DNA of 64,000 nucleotides, from contig CM041465.1 in assembly GCA_023213395.1 (NCBI GenBank), positions 6,696,001 through 6,760,000 of the forward strand, written 5' to 3'. Below the pieces are notes generated by a model. It ran no database searches. It saw nothing but the letters and a program-made list of their open reading frames with translations, and had not been told where the DNA came from. Below, in pieces: positions 19,548 through 31,290 of this stretch. The position numbers were made by a program, and so were the translations under genes. How positions within the stretch are numbered: the stretch's first letter is position 1; the number at the start of each line of letters is the position of its first letter. This DNA is from Cycas panzhihuaensis (Eukaryota > Cycadophyta).

Positions 19548-20167
19548 TGTAGCGAGTCCTTTACCCAATTGGACAAAAAATAGAGCAGAGTAGGGCAAAT
19601 TCACAAACACAGAACAATAATAGAGAAAAAAGTCCACAAATGCTAAACCCAAATAGATCGAATTCACAAATGGCAAACACCTTTTGATCCACAAGTATAT
19701 CTTCAATTACAGGTTAAATACAAAAATACGATACAAGAATGCACGAATTATAAGTAGAGTTCCAACAGAGTACCTGTACTGCCTACCACAATCGCCAAAC
19801 CCTTCGAGGCGGGGATCCTCCCAGAAATTGCAGCCCTAAGGCCGAAAATCTGCACTTGCCTTGAGGCCGAAAATGAAGAGAAGAGAGCTTCACGAATGGA
19901 TCATTTCGAATGATCTCAAAGTCCCTATATATAGGCGCATAAACTGGGACAAAATGAAGTCGGCCATAGCAGGAAGGAGTGCGCTCAACATAATCATGAG
20001 AAGTCGGCTCTGACTTCTCAAAAGCTGTGAGCTATCTTTAAATGGTCATAACTTTTGATAGGGATGTTTGAATTGACTTTCGTGCGAACTGCCGTTGGAA
20101 TCGCTGCTCGAGGCCTATCATTTGAATGCTTATATGTTATAACTTTGACCATATTTTGAGTGCTACA
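19548..20167 (-). repeat. 3' LTR of chromovirus C
   Basis: 620 bp with a TATATATAGG box on the minus strand near 19925-19935. It differs from the 5' copy by several dozen changes by eye (roughly 5 percent). Confidence 0.93.
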
Positions 20168-20182
20168 AGTCCCTCCCTTGAA
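20168..20182 (-). other. Polypurine tract of C
   Basis: On the minus strand CAAGGGAGGGACT directly abuts the 3' LTR; it primes plus-strand DNA synthesis. Confidence 0.75.
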
Positions 20183-20184
20183 AT

Positions 20185-21620
20185 TGTGCTTTGCCCTCAA
20201 AGCACCGGGGTGTTCGGAAATTGTTTTAACCATTCATCATTTTCCTAAGTGGAGTCTTCAATATCCAAGTTCTTCCATTTGATGAGATGCTCTTTGATGC
20301 ATGCGGACCTAAGAGATCTAAAAGTGGATTGTAAGATTCCTTGAGTTCTAGGGTCATCTTTCCTTCCTCATCGAGCTCTGGTATGTTGGATTGAGGAACG
20401 ATCTTTTCCCCAATTTTCTTCTTTAGACAGGATACATGGAAAACATTATGAATTTTTGTGTTTTCTGGGAGTTCTAACTGGTAGGCGACTTCACCTACTT
20501 TGGAAGTGATTTTGTAAGGACCAAAGTATCTAGGTGCTAGCTTTTGATTGTTTCTTTTCTGTAAGGACATCTGTTTGTATGGTTGAAGGCGTAAGAAGAC
20601 CCAATCTCCTACTTCAAATTGTCGTTCCGAGCATTTTAGATCTACCTGTTGTTTCATTCTGCTTTGTGCGGTTGCTAGGTTATCCTTCAATTTGCCGATG
20701 GTTTCCTCCATTTGCTTAGATGTTCTTCGACGCTGGACCCGTGAAGATCTATTCCGTGTTAATAATGATGGTGGCATATAGCCATACAAAGCCCGGAAAG
20801 GTGTCATTTTGTTGAAGAATGATATGTGGTGTTGTACCACCATTACGCTAAATGTAACCATTGATGCCATTGCTTTTGTTTGTCCGGCGTAAGTTTCTCA
20901 AGTATCCTTCTAAGCATTTGTTGACAATCTCGCTTGCCCATCCGTCTGAGGATGGTATGATGTGCTCATCTTGAGTTTTGTGCTGCAATTTTGAATAGAT
21001 CCCGCCAAAATTTACTAGTAAATTTTGGGTCACGATCACTTACAATTGCTTTAGGAAAACCATGCAACCTATGGATCTCCTTCATATATAGTTCGCCACG
21101 CCGCTAGCCTTAGTCATCGATTTTAGTCCTCTCAAGTGGCCATATTTGGTGAGTTGATCTATGATGACCGAGTGCGTCCTTTCCTTGAGCAAGGTAATCC
21201 GGTTATAAAATCCATGGATATTTCATCCCATTTTTGTTCTGGCGTTAGCAACGACTGGCGTAACCCTGGCAGTTTTATGCATTCGATCTGTTCGTTGATG
21301 TATCACATTCTGCCACGAACTTTTGAACGTCTATTTTTAATCCTTTCCAATAAAATGAAGCTCTTATCTTCCTGTATGTCTTGTCAATCCACGTGTGACT
21401 GCTATCGGTGTGGAATGGCCTTCTTGTAATATTATCTCCTTTAGCCCTGATCTTCTAGGGATGCAAATCTTTCCTTTCCTGAGTATTATTCCCTGTTGTA
21501 TCTCATATGAGCCAGTTTTGTCCTTCCTTACTTTGTCGATCAATTGTTTGTACTTTGAATCGTTGTCGTATTCCTTCTTTAATGTCTCATGCCAGGCTGG
21601 AGTAGCCACTGATATTGTAT
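20185..21620 (-). pseudogene. Integrase with C-terminal chromodomain of C
   Basis: The N-terminal part is at 21364-21609. The core around 20640-21300 is broken over frames. The C-terminal domain at 20340-20870 has GDWVFLRLQPYKQ and LAPRYFGPYKI. A chromodomain follows near 20185-20330 with EHLIKWKNLDIEDST. Its next residue, normally Trp, is a TAG stop at 20245-20247. The chromodomain would target integration to modified histones. Frameshifts and stops make it inactive. Confidence 0.87.
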
Positions 21621-22900
21621 GTAGTCTTTGGTTTCGCGTGAGTTTCTTCCGGAATTCTTGAGAGAGCGTCTGCTATGACATTGTCTTTGCCCTTTTTGTA
21701 CACAATGGAGAAATCAAATGTTTGTAATTTGCTCACCCATTTTTGTTGTTGTTCGATGTGTCTTCTGATTTAAGAAGTATTTGAGACTGTCGTGGTCCGT
21801 TCGTACCTGGAAGGAACTACCTAGTAAATACTGTCTCCACTGGTTGATCGCATGCATTATGGCTAGCATCTCCTTATCATAGATGGCCTTTAACTTTTCT
21901 CTGTTATTCAATTTCCTGCTCCCGTACGCTATCGGTCTTTCGTCTTGTAATAGGACAGCTCTTATGCCAAACCCTGAAGCATCGCATTCCAAGATGAATG
22001 GTTTTGAGAAGTCCGGACCGCTAAAACTGGGCTCTTACCATTGCGCTTTTAGTTCTTCAAAGGCTTTGTTGGCCGCTTCGTCCCATGTGAAAGCATCCTT
22101 TTTGTTAGATCTCGTAAGTGGAGTCGCTATGTTAGCATATCCTCTTATGAATTTCTGAGGTATCCATTTGCTCCTAGGAAGCTACGAACTCCGTGACATT
22201 CTTTGGTGTTGGCCATTCTATTATTGCTTGGACCTTCTTGGGGTCGACCTTGATTCCGTTTGGAGTAATGATATGACCGAGGTATTCGAGTTCCTATTGG
22301 CCAAAAGAGCATTTTTTCTTGTTTGCAAAGAATAAACCTTTTGCTAAAATTTCTAGGGCTAATCTCAGGTGTTCCAAATGTTCTCTCTATGTTTTGCTGT
22401 AAATGAGGATATCATCAAAAAAAATTAGTACGAATTTCCTCAAACATTCCTTGAATGTGGAGTTCATAGTGGCTCGAACGTTCTTTGGAGCGTTGGTTAG
22501 ACCAAATGGCATCACTTTGAATTGAGCAGTCCCTCATGAGTTCTCGAATCTTGTCTTGTGGGCGCCCCTCTTTACCCGAATTTGATGGTAACCCGATCGG
22601 AGGTCTATCTTGGAGAAGTATTGCGCTCCATGTATTTCGTCTAGTAGGTCATCAATCCTGGGGATAGGATATCTATTTTTTACAGTCAACTTGTTCAATC
22701 CCCTGTAATCTACGCACATCCTGATTGTGCCATCTTTCTTAGGGCTAACCACCACTGGGGATGCAAACGGACTTATGCTAGTCTGAATATGGCCGTGTGC
22801 AAGTAATTCTCTAGTTATGTTCTCAATCTCTTTCCTCATATGGTATGGATGCCTGTATGGCCTTATGTTCACTGGTGTCGCTCACGGAATTAAATCAATC
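21621..22900 (-). pseudogene. Reverse transcriptase and RNase H of C
   Basis: RT at about 22190-22872 has [18 protein letters not shown] and [15 protein letters not shown]; catalytic [11 protein letters not shown] is near 22395-22425. RNase H at 21714-21992 begins CDASGFGI, with DKEMLAIMHA and RTDHDSL. The frame is broken between 22533 and 21992. Confidence 0.88.
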
Positions 22901-23430
22901 GCGGTCGAATTTCTCTTCTTGGCGGTAATCCTTTTGGTTCTTCGAATACTTGTTTATATTCGTCCAAGATGTAATGTATTTCCGTTGGAATTTCTTGGAT
23001 TTCTATCTTGTGGCATGACACTATGTATGTGGATGCTTTCTTCCGCATGATTCTTTCCATTCTGTGAGATGACACTAATTGTGTTGGTGGATATTTAGGT
23101 CCCCGTAGTATGTATTTGGTGCTGTTTATTCGGAAGCACATGACTCTGGTCATGTAGTTGGTGACTATATTTCTTAAGGTTTGTAACCACTGTACCCGTA
23201 GGACTATATCAACGCCTCCTATCTGCATTGCAAACATATTGGATGTCGGGTACTCACCAATTTTCGTGTTGATGTTTCGCAGTAATCCTCCACAAGGTGC
23301 CGTCTTCCCATTAGCAATTGAGACCTGGAAGGTTTTTAATGGTTCCACCTTGATTCCCAGCTTTTGAATTTGTTGGTGCATTGATAAAATTATGCGCGCT
23401 CCCACTATCCACTAACACCGCTATTGGGGC
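22901..23430 (-). pseudogene. Aspartic protease of C
   Basis: Active site VDSGSAHNFI near 23385-23415 (D-S-G form), followed by a frame break and then an open frame 22890-23405 with FQVSIANGK and the VDIVL core region, ending in the RT-proximal EEPKGLPPRR motif. The expected LG near the protease end reads VLRVQWL, a Gly-to-Arg change. Confidence 0.8.
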
Positions 23431-24535
23431 TCCTTTTAGCATCCCTTCAAATCGTAGTGTTTGAGGTGCCGTGCTTTTACCTGTTATGGCTTGCGAGATA
23501 TTTGAACATTTTACGTATCGATTTCTAGTAGTTCATCTAGTTCAACCGTCCCTGCTCATTGTTATCTTCTTGATCCGGGGCCGTATCTTCTTCTCGCTTG
23601 TTCAGTATCTCCGGTTCTTCATTATTCAAAGATAAATACCTTCTTTCCGGACATTGGTGCTCTCGATTCCATTTTCCTCCGCATTTGAAACAAGTACCTT
23701 CTACGTATGTGTTCTTGTCGCGTGGAGTTTTCCGTTGTATTCTTGATTGCAAGTGGGCGTCTGATTTAACTCGACCTTTGCCGTTCGTGTTAGATGGTGG
23801 AGCAAAACTGCTCTACGCACGAAGGTAGGCTGGTTTCTTTAAGTTCACCGACACATCGAGCGTGGTTTATGATGTCTTCTAATGCTCCATGTTGCCGTGC
23901 TAATACACGAAATCGATGGGGGCCTTGAGCCCGCTTATATATGTCTCCTTAGACATTCACGAGGAATGTTTGATGTAACCATACATTGTAACATCCGAAA
24001 TTGTTCCGTATATTCGCGAATCGATCCTGCTCGCCGATCTTGTCAACTGTAAGTAATTCATAGACCATGAGTCTTCATATTGGTTGATGATAGCTATTCT
24101 GAAATTTCTCCATTCCTCTTGCTGAGGTCCTTACATCTTTTTCCACCAATAATACCAATTCAAGGCTCGTCCATAGAGATGTAAGGAGGCAATGGGCACC
24201 ATATCTATGCTTGGTGTTTTGTTTACTGCGAAGTATGTTTCCATTTGAAGTAGCCATGCTCTTATGTCCCGTGTTTTTTCTGGATCGAATTTTTCTAATG
24301 TGATCCTTGGTCCTCCTTGATTTACATTTCTTCGCTGAAAAACAATTCCTTTCTTAAACCTACCTTCTGGATTCCCCGACCGCTTTCTTGATCCGAATCA
24401 CATTCTATTTTCGGATGAGCTATCTCTTGTTTATCCAATCTTCCGCTTAAGTTCCTAATTTGTTGTGAAAGTTCTTCCATGACCATTGTCAAGGTTTCTC
24501 CGCTTGTTCATGAGTTGTGGGACCTCGGCATTTTG
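23431..24535 (-). pseudogene. gag of C, heavily broken
   Basis: A zinc knuckle of the chromovirus short form (CFKCGGKWNREHQC) lies at about 23675-23715. Upstream pieces in several frames cover the capsid to about 24535. No open frame longer than about 70 codons survives. Confidence 0.7.
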
Positions 24536-24652
24536 TTTTGTGGGCTGATTTTTCTGGATCTTAATTAGTCTTGGTCCTTTCTCGAATTGCTAGGGTGGGA
24601 GGGTGCGTCAAAATTTCCTTCCCCTCGTGAAAATTTCCCACTTCGGAACGAA

Positions 24653-24664
24653 GCTCTGATACCA
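24653..24664 (-). other. Primer binding site of C (initiator tRNA-Met)
   Basis: Exact TGGTATCAGAGC on the minus strand, two bases from the 5' LTR end. Confidence 0.93.
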
Positions 24665-24666
24665 CT

Positions 24667-25282
24667 TGTAGCGAGTCCTTTACCCAATTGGACGTAAAAT
24701 AGAGCGAGTAGGGCAAATTCACGCATACGTAACAATAATAGAAAACACAGTCCACAAATGCTAAACCCAAATAGATCGAATTCACAAATGGCAAACACCT
24801 TTTGATCCACAAGTATATCTTCAATTCTGAGTTAAATAAAAAATACGATACAAAATGCACAAATTATAAGTAGAGTTCCAACAGAGTACTTTGCATCGCC
24901 CGCCACAATCGCCAAACCCTTCGAAGCGGGGATCCTCCCAAAAATTGTAGCCCTAAGGCCGAAAATCTACACTTGCCTTGAGGCCGAAAATGAAGAGAAG
25001 AGAGCTTCACGAATGGATCATTTCGAATGATCTCAAAGTCCCTATATATAGGCGCATAAATTGGGACAAAATGAAGTCGGAGCAGGTGGAGGAGTGCGCT
25101 CAACATAATCATGAGAAGTCGGCCTGACTTCTCAAAAACTCAAGGAGCTATCTTTAAATGGTCATAACTTTTGATAGGGATGTCGGAATTGACTTTCGTC
25201 TGAACCGTTGGAATCGTCATTCAGAGGCCTATCATTTGAATGCTTATATGCTATAACTTTGACCATATTTTGGAGTGCTACA
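24667..25282 (-). repeat. 5' LTR of chromovirus C
   Basis: 616 bp, paired with 19548-20167, with TATATATAGG near 25043-25052. The target duplication follows immediately. Confidence 0.93.
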
Positions 25283-25287
25283 TCCTT

Positions 25288-27135
25288 CATCCAATTTCTC
25301 TTTCTGTTTATTCTGTAATTTCACATTCTTGGTTTCTGGCACGATTGTCATCAGGTTAGTTGCCTTAGCTTTACCCTTGCAATCCTCTATTTTGTGGTCG
25401 CTGGCATACGATTACTACATACCTGACGGCTTCTGTTCGTATTCTTGCTTCATTGGGCATTCGGACTTCCATTCGAATCAGACAAATGAGGCATCTCCCC
25501 ATCTACTGCTTTTTTTTCCTCGAGGGTTCCAGTGCCTCGTTGTATACACATTCTGAGGTGGGTTGCCTCTTCCCCGACCTCGACCTCTAAATGCTTTTCC
25601 CCTGGGATTGTAGAAACAATCCTTGGTTGTATGTGTGTCAACCTCACATATGTGGCACCACTTCTCCTATTGGTGCGTCGCACTGTTTTTTAAATTCAAA
25701 TCACATTCCCGGGTGGTATGTGAGTTTTCTTCACAGATATGGCACCACTTAGTTACTCTTCCAATGTGCTCTTTCTTTTTGGGCATCTCTTCTTCTTCAC
25801 GGTTATTTCTGATTTTCAATCTTGCTACCTCTTTTCTTAATGCCTCCAATTCCGATTCCTCTTCTACTACCCCTACCTGGCAGAAGAGTCGGTTGTATTG
25901 GTTTTGCTTCAGCTCTCTAATCTCGTCTTGCAATCTTAGCAGCAAGGAATCTTGTCCTCCTGCTTGGGCGTCCATTTCCATCTCGAAATCTAATGCCAGA
26001 TCTTGAGCATTCTTGAATGACTTTAACGGATGAGCATGCATCATGGCTCGCAACTTTTCATTCAGCCCTCTTACGAAGTAATTCTTCATATTATGATCCG
26101 TTATAGTTTCATTGATCATGCTCGCTGCAATAATCTTCATTCGGCTAATGTAAGTTAGGACGGATTCCCGCCTACACGATCTCTCGTAGTGCGATTTCGA
26201 CGGCTTCATTACTACGAAACTTTTGAAATCTCTCTTCAAACGCTTTCTTAATCTTCACCCATGGCTCATTCTTGTTGGTTTCCTTATACCAAGCCAAGGG
26301 TACTCCTCTCAATGTACAGGTGAAGCGTGCTTTGATTTCATCTTCATCTGTAATCCTTTTGACATCAATGAGGTTCTGAAATAGATACACATGCTCTGCT
26401 GCGTCTGAAGTATCATTAAAGATTAATTCCCAAAGTCTCTATAATCGTCCATTTTGGGAGATTGCAACTGTCCCCCACCTGATGGTGATCTTTCCCTTCC
26501 TCCCTCCTTTGGGGATGCACCGTAGTAACTACATCAGATTCTCTTTCCCAAAGAGCGATTCTTAAATGGAGTTTTATGTGTATAGGTTCCACTACACCGA
26601 ACTTGTATAGTCAATGGTGTTACCGTAATGTAAGATTGATCGGATCCCCTTCGCCGAATCTTCAAAAAGTCATCTCGTTAGCTTGTTTTCCCAATATGCC
26701 GAGGGACCTTCCTCCGCCTTCTTATAGCTGTCACCTAGGTCCTTCGGGCTGTCCTCCACTGATATACTTCCCTCTGTTAGGATCTCTTTATGTTTTTCAT
26801 CCACTTTTGGCTTCCCTTCAATCTCTGGGCTAAACAAATGATCTCCGTTAGGGGCTGGTGTCAATACCATGCGTTCGCTATGGGTTTCCTCTTCCTGAGG
26901 TGCCTGGGCTCCACTTGCCTCAGATCCTTCAACGGACTGTCTCTTAGTCTCGTTGTTTTGCGAACTTAACCTCCTCGCCCTTCTGAGTTTTGCTTCTTTT
27001 GACCATCTTAGTGCCCTTTGTCTGCTGGTTTCCTTTTCCTTGGGTGAAGTATCCTTCTGGGGCTCTTACGACCTTGAAGGCCTCTTAGGTGGCATTGGAA
27101 GGTCCTCGTCACGGTGGCTTAGTTACCACCGCCAT
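25288..27135 (-). pseudogene. gag of B, upstream of the C insertion
   Basis: Starts with ATG at 27135 (MAVVT context), the counterpart of 3437 in A. Parts: disordered N-terminus (26670-27135), capsid core with LRGVPLAWYKE near 26290, coiled coil and basic linker, then zinc knuckles (WCHICEENSHTTREC near 25720, a second near 25640). The last knuckles lie near 25400-25500 in disrupted frames. It joins the protease (18289-19542) across element C. It has several frameshifts. Confidence 0.82.
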
Positions 27136-27215
27136 CACGACGCAGCCTGTGGTCCTCTCGCCTTTACACATTCTTTTCCTTTGAAACCCCTAGGCCCTGT
27201 CCCTCCTCAACGGAC

Positions 27216-27231
27216 GTAGGCAACGTAACCA
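27216..27231 (-). other. Primer binding site of B
   Basis: On the minus strand TGGTTACGTTGCC follows the 5' LTR end with one spacer base. It differs from A by one base in the first 13. Confidence 0.6.
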
Positions 27232-27232
27232 A

Positions 27233-28025
27233 TGTTGACTGGAGATTCCACACCCTTTGTGGAATCAATACACTTGTCAAGGTTACAGTAGCTATAGTCT
27301 AGTTTCGTGGATCTGTCAACATGGTCATTCTCATACATTCCATATATAATTCACGTAATGGTACACAGAAGATGTAAATCAATACATACTCAGCAAATCA
27401 TCATCACAACACCAAGAATACACCAATTTCCACGTAACTCTTACTTTTATTAAATCAACAGTTCTTTTACATAGAGGCTGGAATGCATTCGTGAGCATTC
27501 CAAAGACATCTGATACGCCTTTACAATGCGTACCCAGATGGTACTTATCATACAGTGATGTTCCAAATGGCTGTCATGCGTACTGTCTTCTGCACCTTTG
27601 CGTACTCCTGATATCCGGCTCTCACCCTAACCAGGTGAATCATGCGTACTTCCTTAAGTACTCATGCTGGTACCTTTTGGCTGAAGGGTTATGACTGTCA
27701 TAGTACCCTTTCTCACCATGCGCACTTTCACTTAATCACTTGTTTAGCCTTAATTAATTATTCCTTTGAGTGCATGCGTCCATACGTGCACGTCGGCACC
27801 TCGACGGTCTTCACCGGTCCCTCGAGTCGCGCATGCGCCGCTTGGTTCCGTTACGTTTCTGTCATACGTACCCATTCCGTGCACTTTTGTCATACGCACC
27901 TGAATGCTTGTTTTTCTGCCGTTTTGCCTCGTGCGTACCTCTGTACGGTCCGTACCTGCACAACTCGGGTTATCTGACCTACCTCTGGTCCTCACACAGC
28001 CATTGGATCACTTTTGACTCCAACA
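27233..28025 (-). repeat. 5' LTR of element B
   Basis: 793 bp, paired with 11939-12729. It keeps a perfect 9-bp hairpin stem, GATTCCACA / TGTGGAATC (27244-27266). The two B LTRs differ by many single-base changes and short indels, so the insertion is not recent. Confidence 0.92.
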
Positions 28026-28030
28026 AGCAC

Positions 28031-28300
28031 CTCCCACACCACATGATAAATCAGGACCAACATTCAGTTGATTCAAGAAATGGAGAAAGGGTATAAAGCT
28101 AAGATAGCTGCCCTTCAAGACAAAATTAAGGAAAAGGATGCTATCATTGCCACTTTAACATAGATTAATGAAGAAATTCTAGTGGGACAAAGGCAGTAGG
28201 AGCTGCCTTGAGACAGAGCGGGGGAGGAATACACCAAAATTTTGAAAAAATTTTGGAATTTTGTTGAGCAAGGATGCTCAAACCCATACTGTTGACCCAG
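28031..28300 (+). pseudogene. Accessory gene of A, 3' part (coiled coil)
   Basis: Continuation of 10973-11933 beyond element B. It encodes the heptad-rich KIKEKDAIIATLT-INEEI segment (about 28115-28175), with TAG stops replacing Gln codons near 28160 and 28197. A short non-coding stretch follows, up to the 3' LTR at 28307. Confidence 0.7.
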
Positions 28301-28306
28301 GATAGA

Positions 28307-29094
28307 TGTTGGGGCATAAAGTGATCATATGGCTGTTGGAAGACCAGAGGTAGGCTGGGTAACCTAAGATGTGCAGGTACGGACCGTACGGAGGTACGCA
28401 CAAGGCGAAACAGTGAAGAAATCAGCATTCTGGGTACGTATGACACATACTAGTGGCAGAACCAAAGCGAGCAGGCGGTGCACGATGACAAGACGGACCG
28501 TGGAGGCTTGGGAAGTCGCTGACGACGCATTTTATCGCATTTGAACTTAATGAAGACATTAGTTAAAGTGCATAACTAATGATTAAGGAAAGTGCACGTA
28601 TGATGAGGTACGGTTATGACAGTGATCATAACCCTTCACCAAAAGGTACAAAGAAGCATACTTAAGGAGGTACGCATGAACCATCCAGTTAGGGTGAGAG
28701 CCGGCTATCAAGGGTACGCAATGGTGCGGATGCCAAAGACGCATGATGTACCCAATTGAAGTGTTGTTGATAAGTACCATCCGGGCACGCATGTAACAGA
28801 AGAATGTATGTCTTTGGAATGCAGGAATGCATTCGACCCTCCGTAAATTGAACTTATTACTTAATGAAAAGGAGAGTTACGTGGAAAGCTGTGTATTCTC
28901 TGTGTTTATAAAGATGAAGTGCTGAATATGTGTTGATTTACGGTCATTGTGTACTATTGTGATATAATTCGTGAATAACTGTGGAATGTATGTGAATAAC
29001 CATGTTGATGATGATCCTAACTAGACTATAGCCTGTGTAACCTTGACGAGTGCACTGTTCCCACAAGTGCAGTGGGAACAAACCCAAGTCAACA
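28307..29094 (+). repeat. 3' LTR of element A
   Basis: 788 bp, paired with 2515-3338. TTTATAAAG at 28905-28913 is the TATA-like box. The hairpin TGTTCCCAC / GTGGGAACA is at 29056-29080. It is followed by target duplication ACAAC (29095-29099). It is shorter than the 5' LTR through indels in the middle (around 28440-28560). Confidence 0.93.
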
Positions 29095-29099
29095 ACAAC

Positions 29100-30407
29100 C
29101 CTACCAACAAAATCTTTCTAGCAGTTGGCTTTATGCCTTAATGTTTGGCCACAACTCTTTCGTGGGCTTCATGTACCATTGCTTCCACTTCATATTCTAA
29201 TATGCATTGCCTCAAAACTCCATCAAGCCCAAGTTTATATAGCATTCCTTAAATCAATTGAAATGAAAATATCTTTCTAATAAAACTTTGTCGCTCAGCT
29301 TGTTCCAATCCAATTGGTGTTCGTCCTGTTGATAGATATTAAGCAATGCCCTTGTACCATGTTGGTACTACTTCCATTGAACACAATTTTGTATCAGGAA
29401 AAACATACTGAACTCCAGTGGTAGTTTCTCCATTCACGTTCCTAGACAATTGATCAAGAACAATATGTTTTTCCCCTTTCTTGACAATGATTTTCAAGTT
29501 AAATTCTTGGAACAACATCAACCATCGACTAATCCTCACTTGTAGAATTCGCTTGTTAATCAAATATTGAAGAGCCTGATGATCTACAAAAACCACAAAT
29601 GGATTAGCTAATAAATAATGCCTGAATTTCTATAGAGCATATACCATTTCGAGGTTTTTTCTCTCAATTATTGAATAATTTTGTTCAACCTATGTCAACT
29701 TCTAACTAGTAAAATAGATTGGAAGATCTATATTGCGGTCTCCTGGTTGAGCCAACACGCACACAATTACAAAAAGAGAGGCATGTTTTTCCCCTTTCTT
29801 GACAATTATTTAAAGTTAAATTCGTGGAACAGCATTAGCCATCTCCTAATCCTCCCTTATTGAATTGGTTTGTTAATCACGTATTGAAGAGCCTGATGAT
29901 CTATGAAAAATACAAATGGATTAGCTAATAAACAATGCCTAAATTTCTATAGAGCATATACCATTCTAAGGCCTTCTGTCTCAGTTACTGAATAATTTTG
30001 TTCAGCGTGTCAACTTCCGACTAACAAAATAGATTGGAAGATCTATGTTGTTATCTCCTTGATGAACTAACACTCACCCGATCGTGAAAAGAGAGGCATC
30101 TACATGCATATGGAATGGTTTATTCCAATTTTGAAATCTCAAGACTGGTGCTTGTATGACTTTCTTTTTCAATAAGTCAAATGTTAATTGTTGTTGTAAT
30201 GTCCATTGCCATATTATCTTTTTCTTTAATAACATTTCTAGGAAATTTGCTATCTGCGCATATTCTTTAATAAGTTCCCTATAATATGCAATCATTCTAG
30301 AAAGTCTTTCAACTACTTCATTGTCTTTAGTATCAAAAAATTTAAAATAATAGCCACTTTCTTTGGGTCTGTTAGCAATGTAGAAGGTAATGTTTTATCT
30401 AGGGTTA
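29100..30407 (-). pseudogene. RT end, RNase H and integrase start of D
   Basis: The RT thumb/connection at about 30070-30400 carries DPKKVA and AYYRELIKEYAQI. RNase H has HMHVDASLFTIG (near 30080-30120) and, twice because of a duplication, the DHQALQYLINK and WLMLFQEFNLKII blocks. The integrase N-terminal linker lies at 29100-29340. It is weakly similar to A/B/I/J throughout and full of stops. The next part of the integrase is at 1499-2509. Confidence 0.78.
29464..30097. repeat. Tandem duplication inside D RNase H
   Basis: 29464-29782 and 29783-30097 are diverged copies of one roughly 317-bp segment. Both start ATGTTTTTCCCC and end AGAGAGGC. They contain the DHQAL and LMLFQEF coding blocks. 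Considerable divergence shows the duplication is old. Confidence 0.85.
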
Positions 30408-30595
30408 TGATGTACACCTAAAGTATTTTTGTGAGGGTCTTCCACCCTTCCCCCTTTCTCTCTCAAGATGACAAGTGGCACAATCCTGTTGAGCAGTTGT
30501 GATTTGTACCTTCTCCACAATTGTATATATAAAGACAAATAATTGATCAATAAAGGAGAGGATAATTCATCTATTGTTATGTTGAATGTTTGACA
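30408..30595 (+). repeat. 5' LTR of copia E
   Basis: About 188 bp, ending TTTGACA. The start is TGATGTACACC at 30408 or TGTACACC at 30411 and cannot be fixed from one copy. It has TATATATAAA at 30524-30533 and a G-box-like ACAAGTGGCA at 30471-30480. Confidence 0.75.
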
Positions 30596-30607
30596 TGGTA
30601 TCAGAGC
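30596..30607 (+). other. Primer binding site of copia E (initiator tRNA-Met)
   Basis: Exact TGGTATCAGAGC abutting the LTR. Confidence 0.93.
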
Positions 30608-31290
30608 AAGTTATTGGTTCCTCTTGCCTGTGAAAGAGTTACGCCAGGGTTTCTCTGAAGGAGAAGAAGATCTGAATCAAGTTATTGCCAAAGGACATTC
30701 TCATCTAAAGGTTGAATTCATACGAAGCAAACGTCAAGCCTGTTTCAAACAAGATTGTACGATCGTATGAAAGTGTACAGCCTTGTACGAGCACCAAAAA
30801 TCAACGTCCTTAGAATTTGATGAAACTTACCCACATTGTAGATCGAGCCCTCCTCAATATTTTTTCCTTCTAGAGAAGTTGTTTTGGTGCAATTTTGAGT
30901 AGTCATAAGGGCACGCGGGTTTGTGGCTCCTCTTCTTTGAATTTCTTCAAAAACCTGACAAGAATCACTGGTACAAAGTGTTGGAAACCCTTGTTATCCC
31001 AATCAAAGGTTTTTAATCAATCTTTCAGAGATTTGTTTCATTTTTCAAAGACTTTTCTCCGTTTTTCTCAAAAACCCTTGGGCGCAGATTTCGACCTATT
31101 TTCTGTCATATCTCTCAGATCTGAGAGAGAATCAAGATTCTAACCATAGTTTTGGATACCCATTTGCGAGTACTTCAATTTGAGACCATTATTTTTCTAG
31201 CCCATACACTTTGGGGTCCGTATGAAATTTCATATAGCCGTTCATACATCTATTCGTACAGCCACTTGTTAATAAATTTGACCTCCTCAG

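Larger units (their letters stand above)
19548..25282 (-). mobile_element. Chromovirus C (Ty3/gypsy), complete, inserted in B
   Basis: 5735 bp minus-strand element, TGTAGC...GCTACA, with target duplication TCCTT at 19543-19547 and 25283-25287. The empty site is seen intact in J near 61697-61715 (GGATATCCTTCATCC). LTRs are 620 and 616 bp. It has a tRNA-Met primer site, a polypurine tract, and gag, protease, RT, RNase H, integrase and chromodomain in that order. All are damaged. Confidence 0.95.
11939..28025 (-). mobile_element. Gypsy element B, complete, inserted in A and interrupted by C
   Basis: Minus-strand copy of the A family. Its target duplication AGCAC is at 11934-11938 and 28026-28030. 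Joining A across it restores continuous accessory-gene sequence into the coiled-coil part. Without C it is about 10.3 kb. Gene order along falling coordinates: LTR, gag, (C inserted), protease, capsid-like module, RT, RNase H, integrase, GTACG array, accessory gene, LTR. Confidence 0.93.
2515..29094 (+). mobile_element. Gypsy element A, complete with both LTRs, interrupted by B
   Basis: Plus-strand element bounded by TGTTGGGGC and TCAACA, with target duplication ACAAC at 2510-2514 and 29095-29099. Removing the B insertion (11939-28025 plus one AGCAC copy) leaves about 10.5 kb. The order is 5' LTR, primer site, gag, protease, capsid-like module, reverse transcriptase, RNase H, integrase, GTACG repeat array, accessory gene, 3' LTR. 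It belongs to the same family as B, I and J and is the only plus-strand copy. It is defective, with many stops. Confidence 0.93.
29095..30407 (-). mobile_element. Old gypsy element D, right (5'-ward) part
   Basis: Continuation of 519-2514 beyond element A. It contains the RT end, RNase H and integrase start of D on the minus strand, with an internal tandem duplication. It is truncated at about 30408 by copia E; the rest of D would lie beyond E, outside the window. Confidence 0.8.
30408..31290 (+). mobile_element. Copia element E, 5' end, interrupted by F
   Basis: Plus-strand 5' LTR (30408-30595), primer site (30596-30607) and leader (30608-31290). The leader shows the same scattered similarity to the H leader (GAGAAG, CGCGGGTTTG, AGATCGA blocks) as expected for one copia group. 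Copia F inserted at 31290; the coding part of E must lie right of the window. No gene in this piece. Confidence 0.75.
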
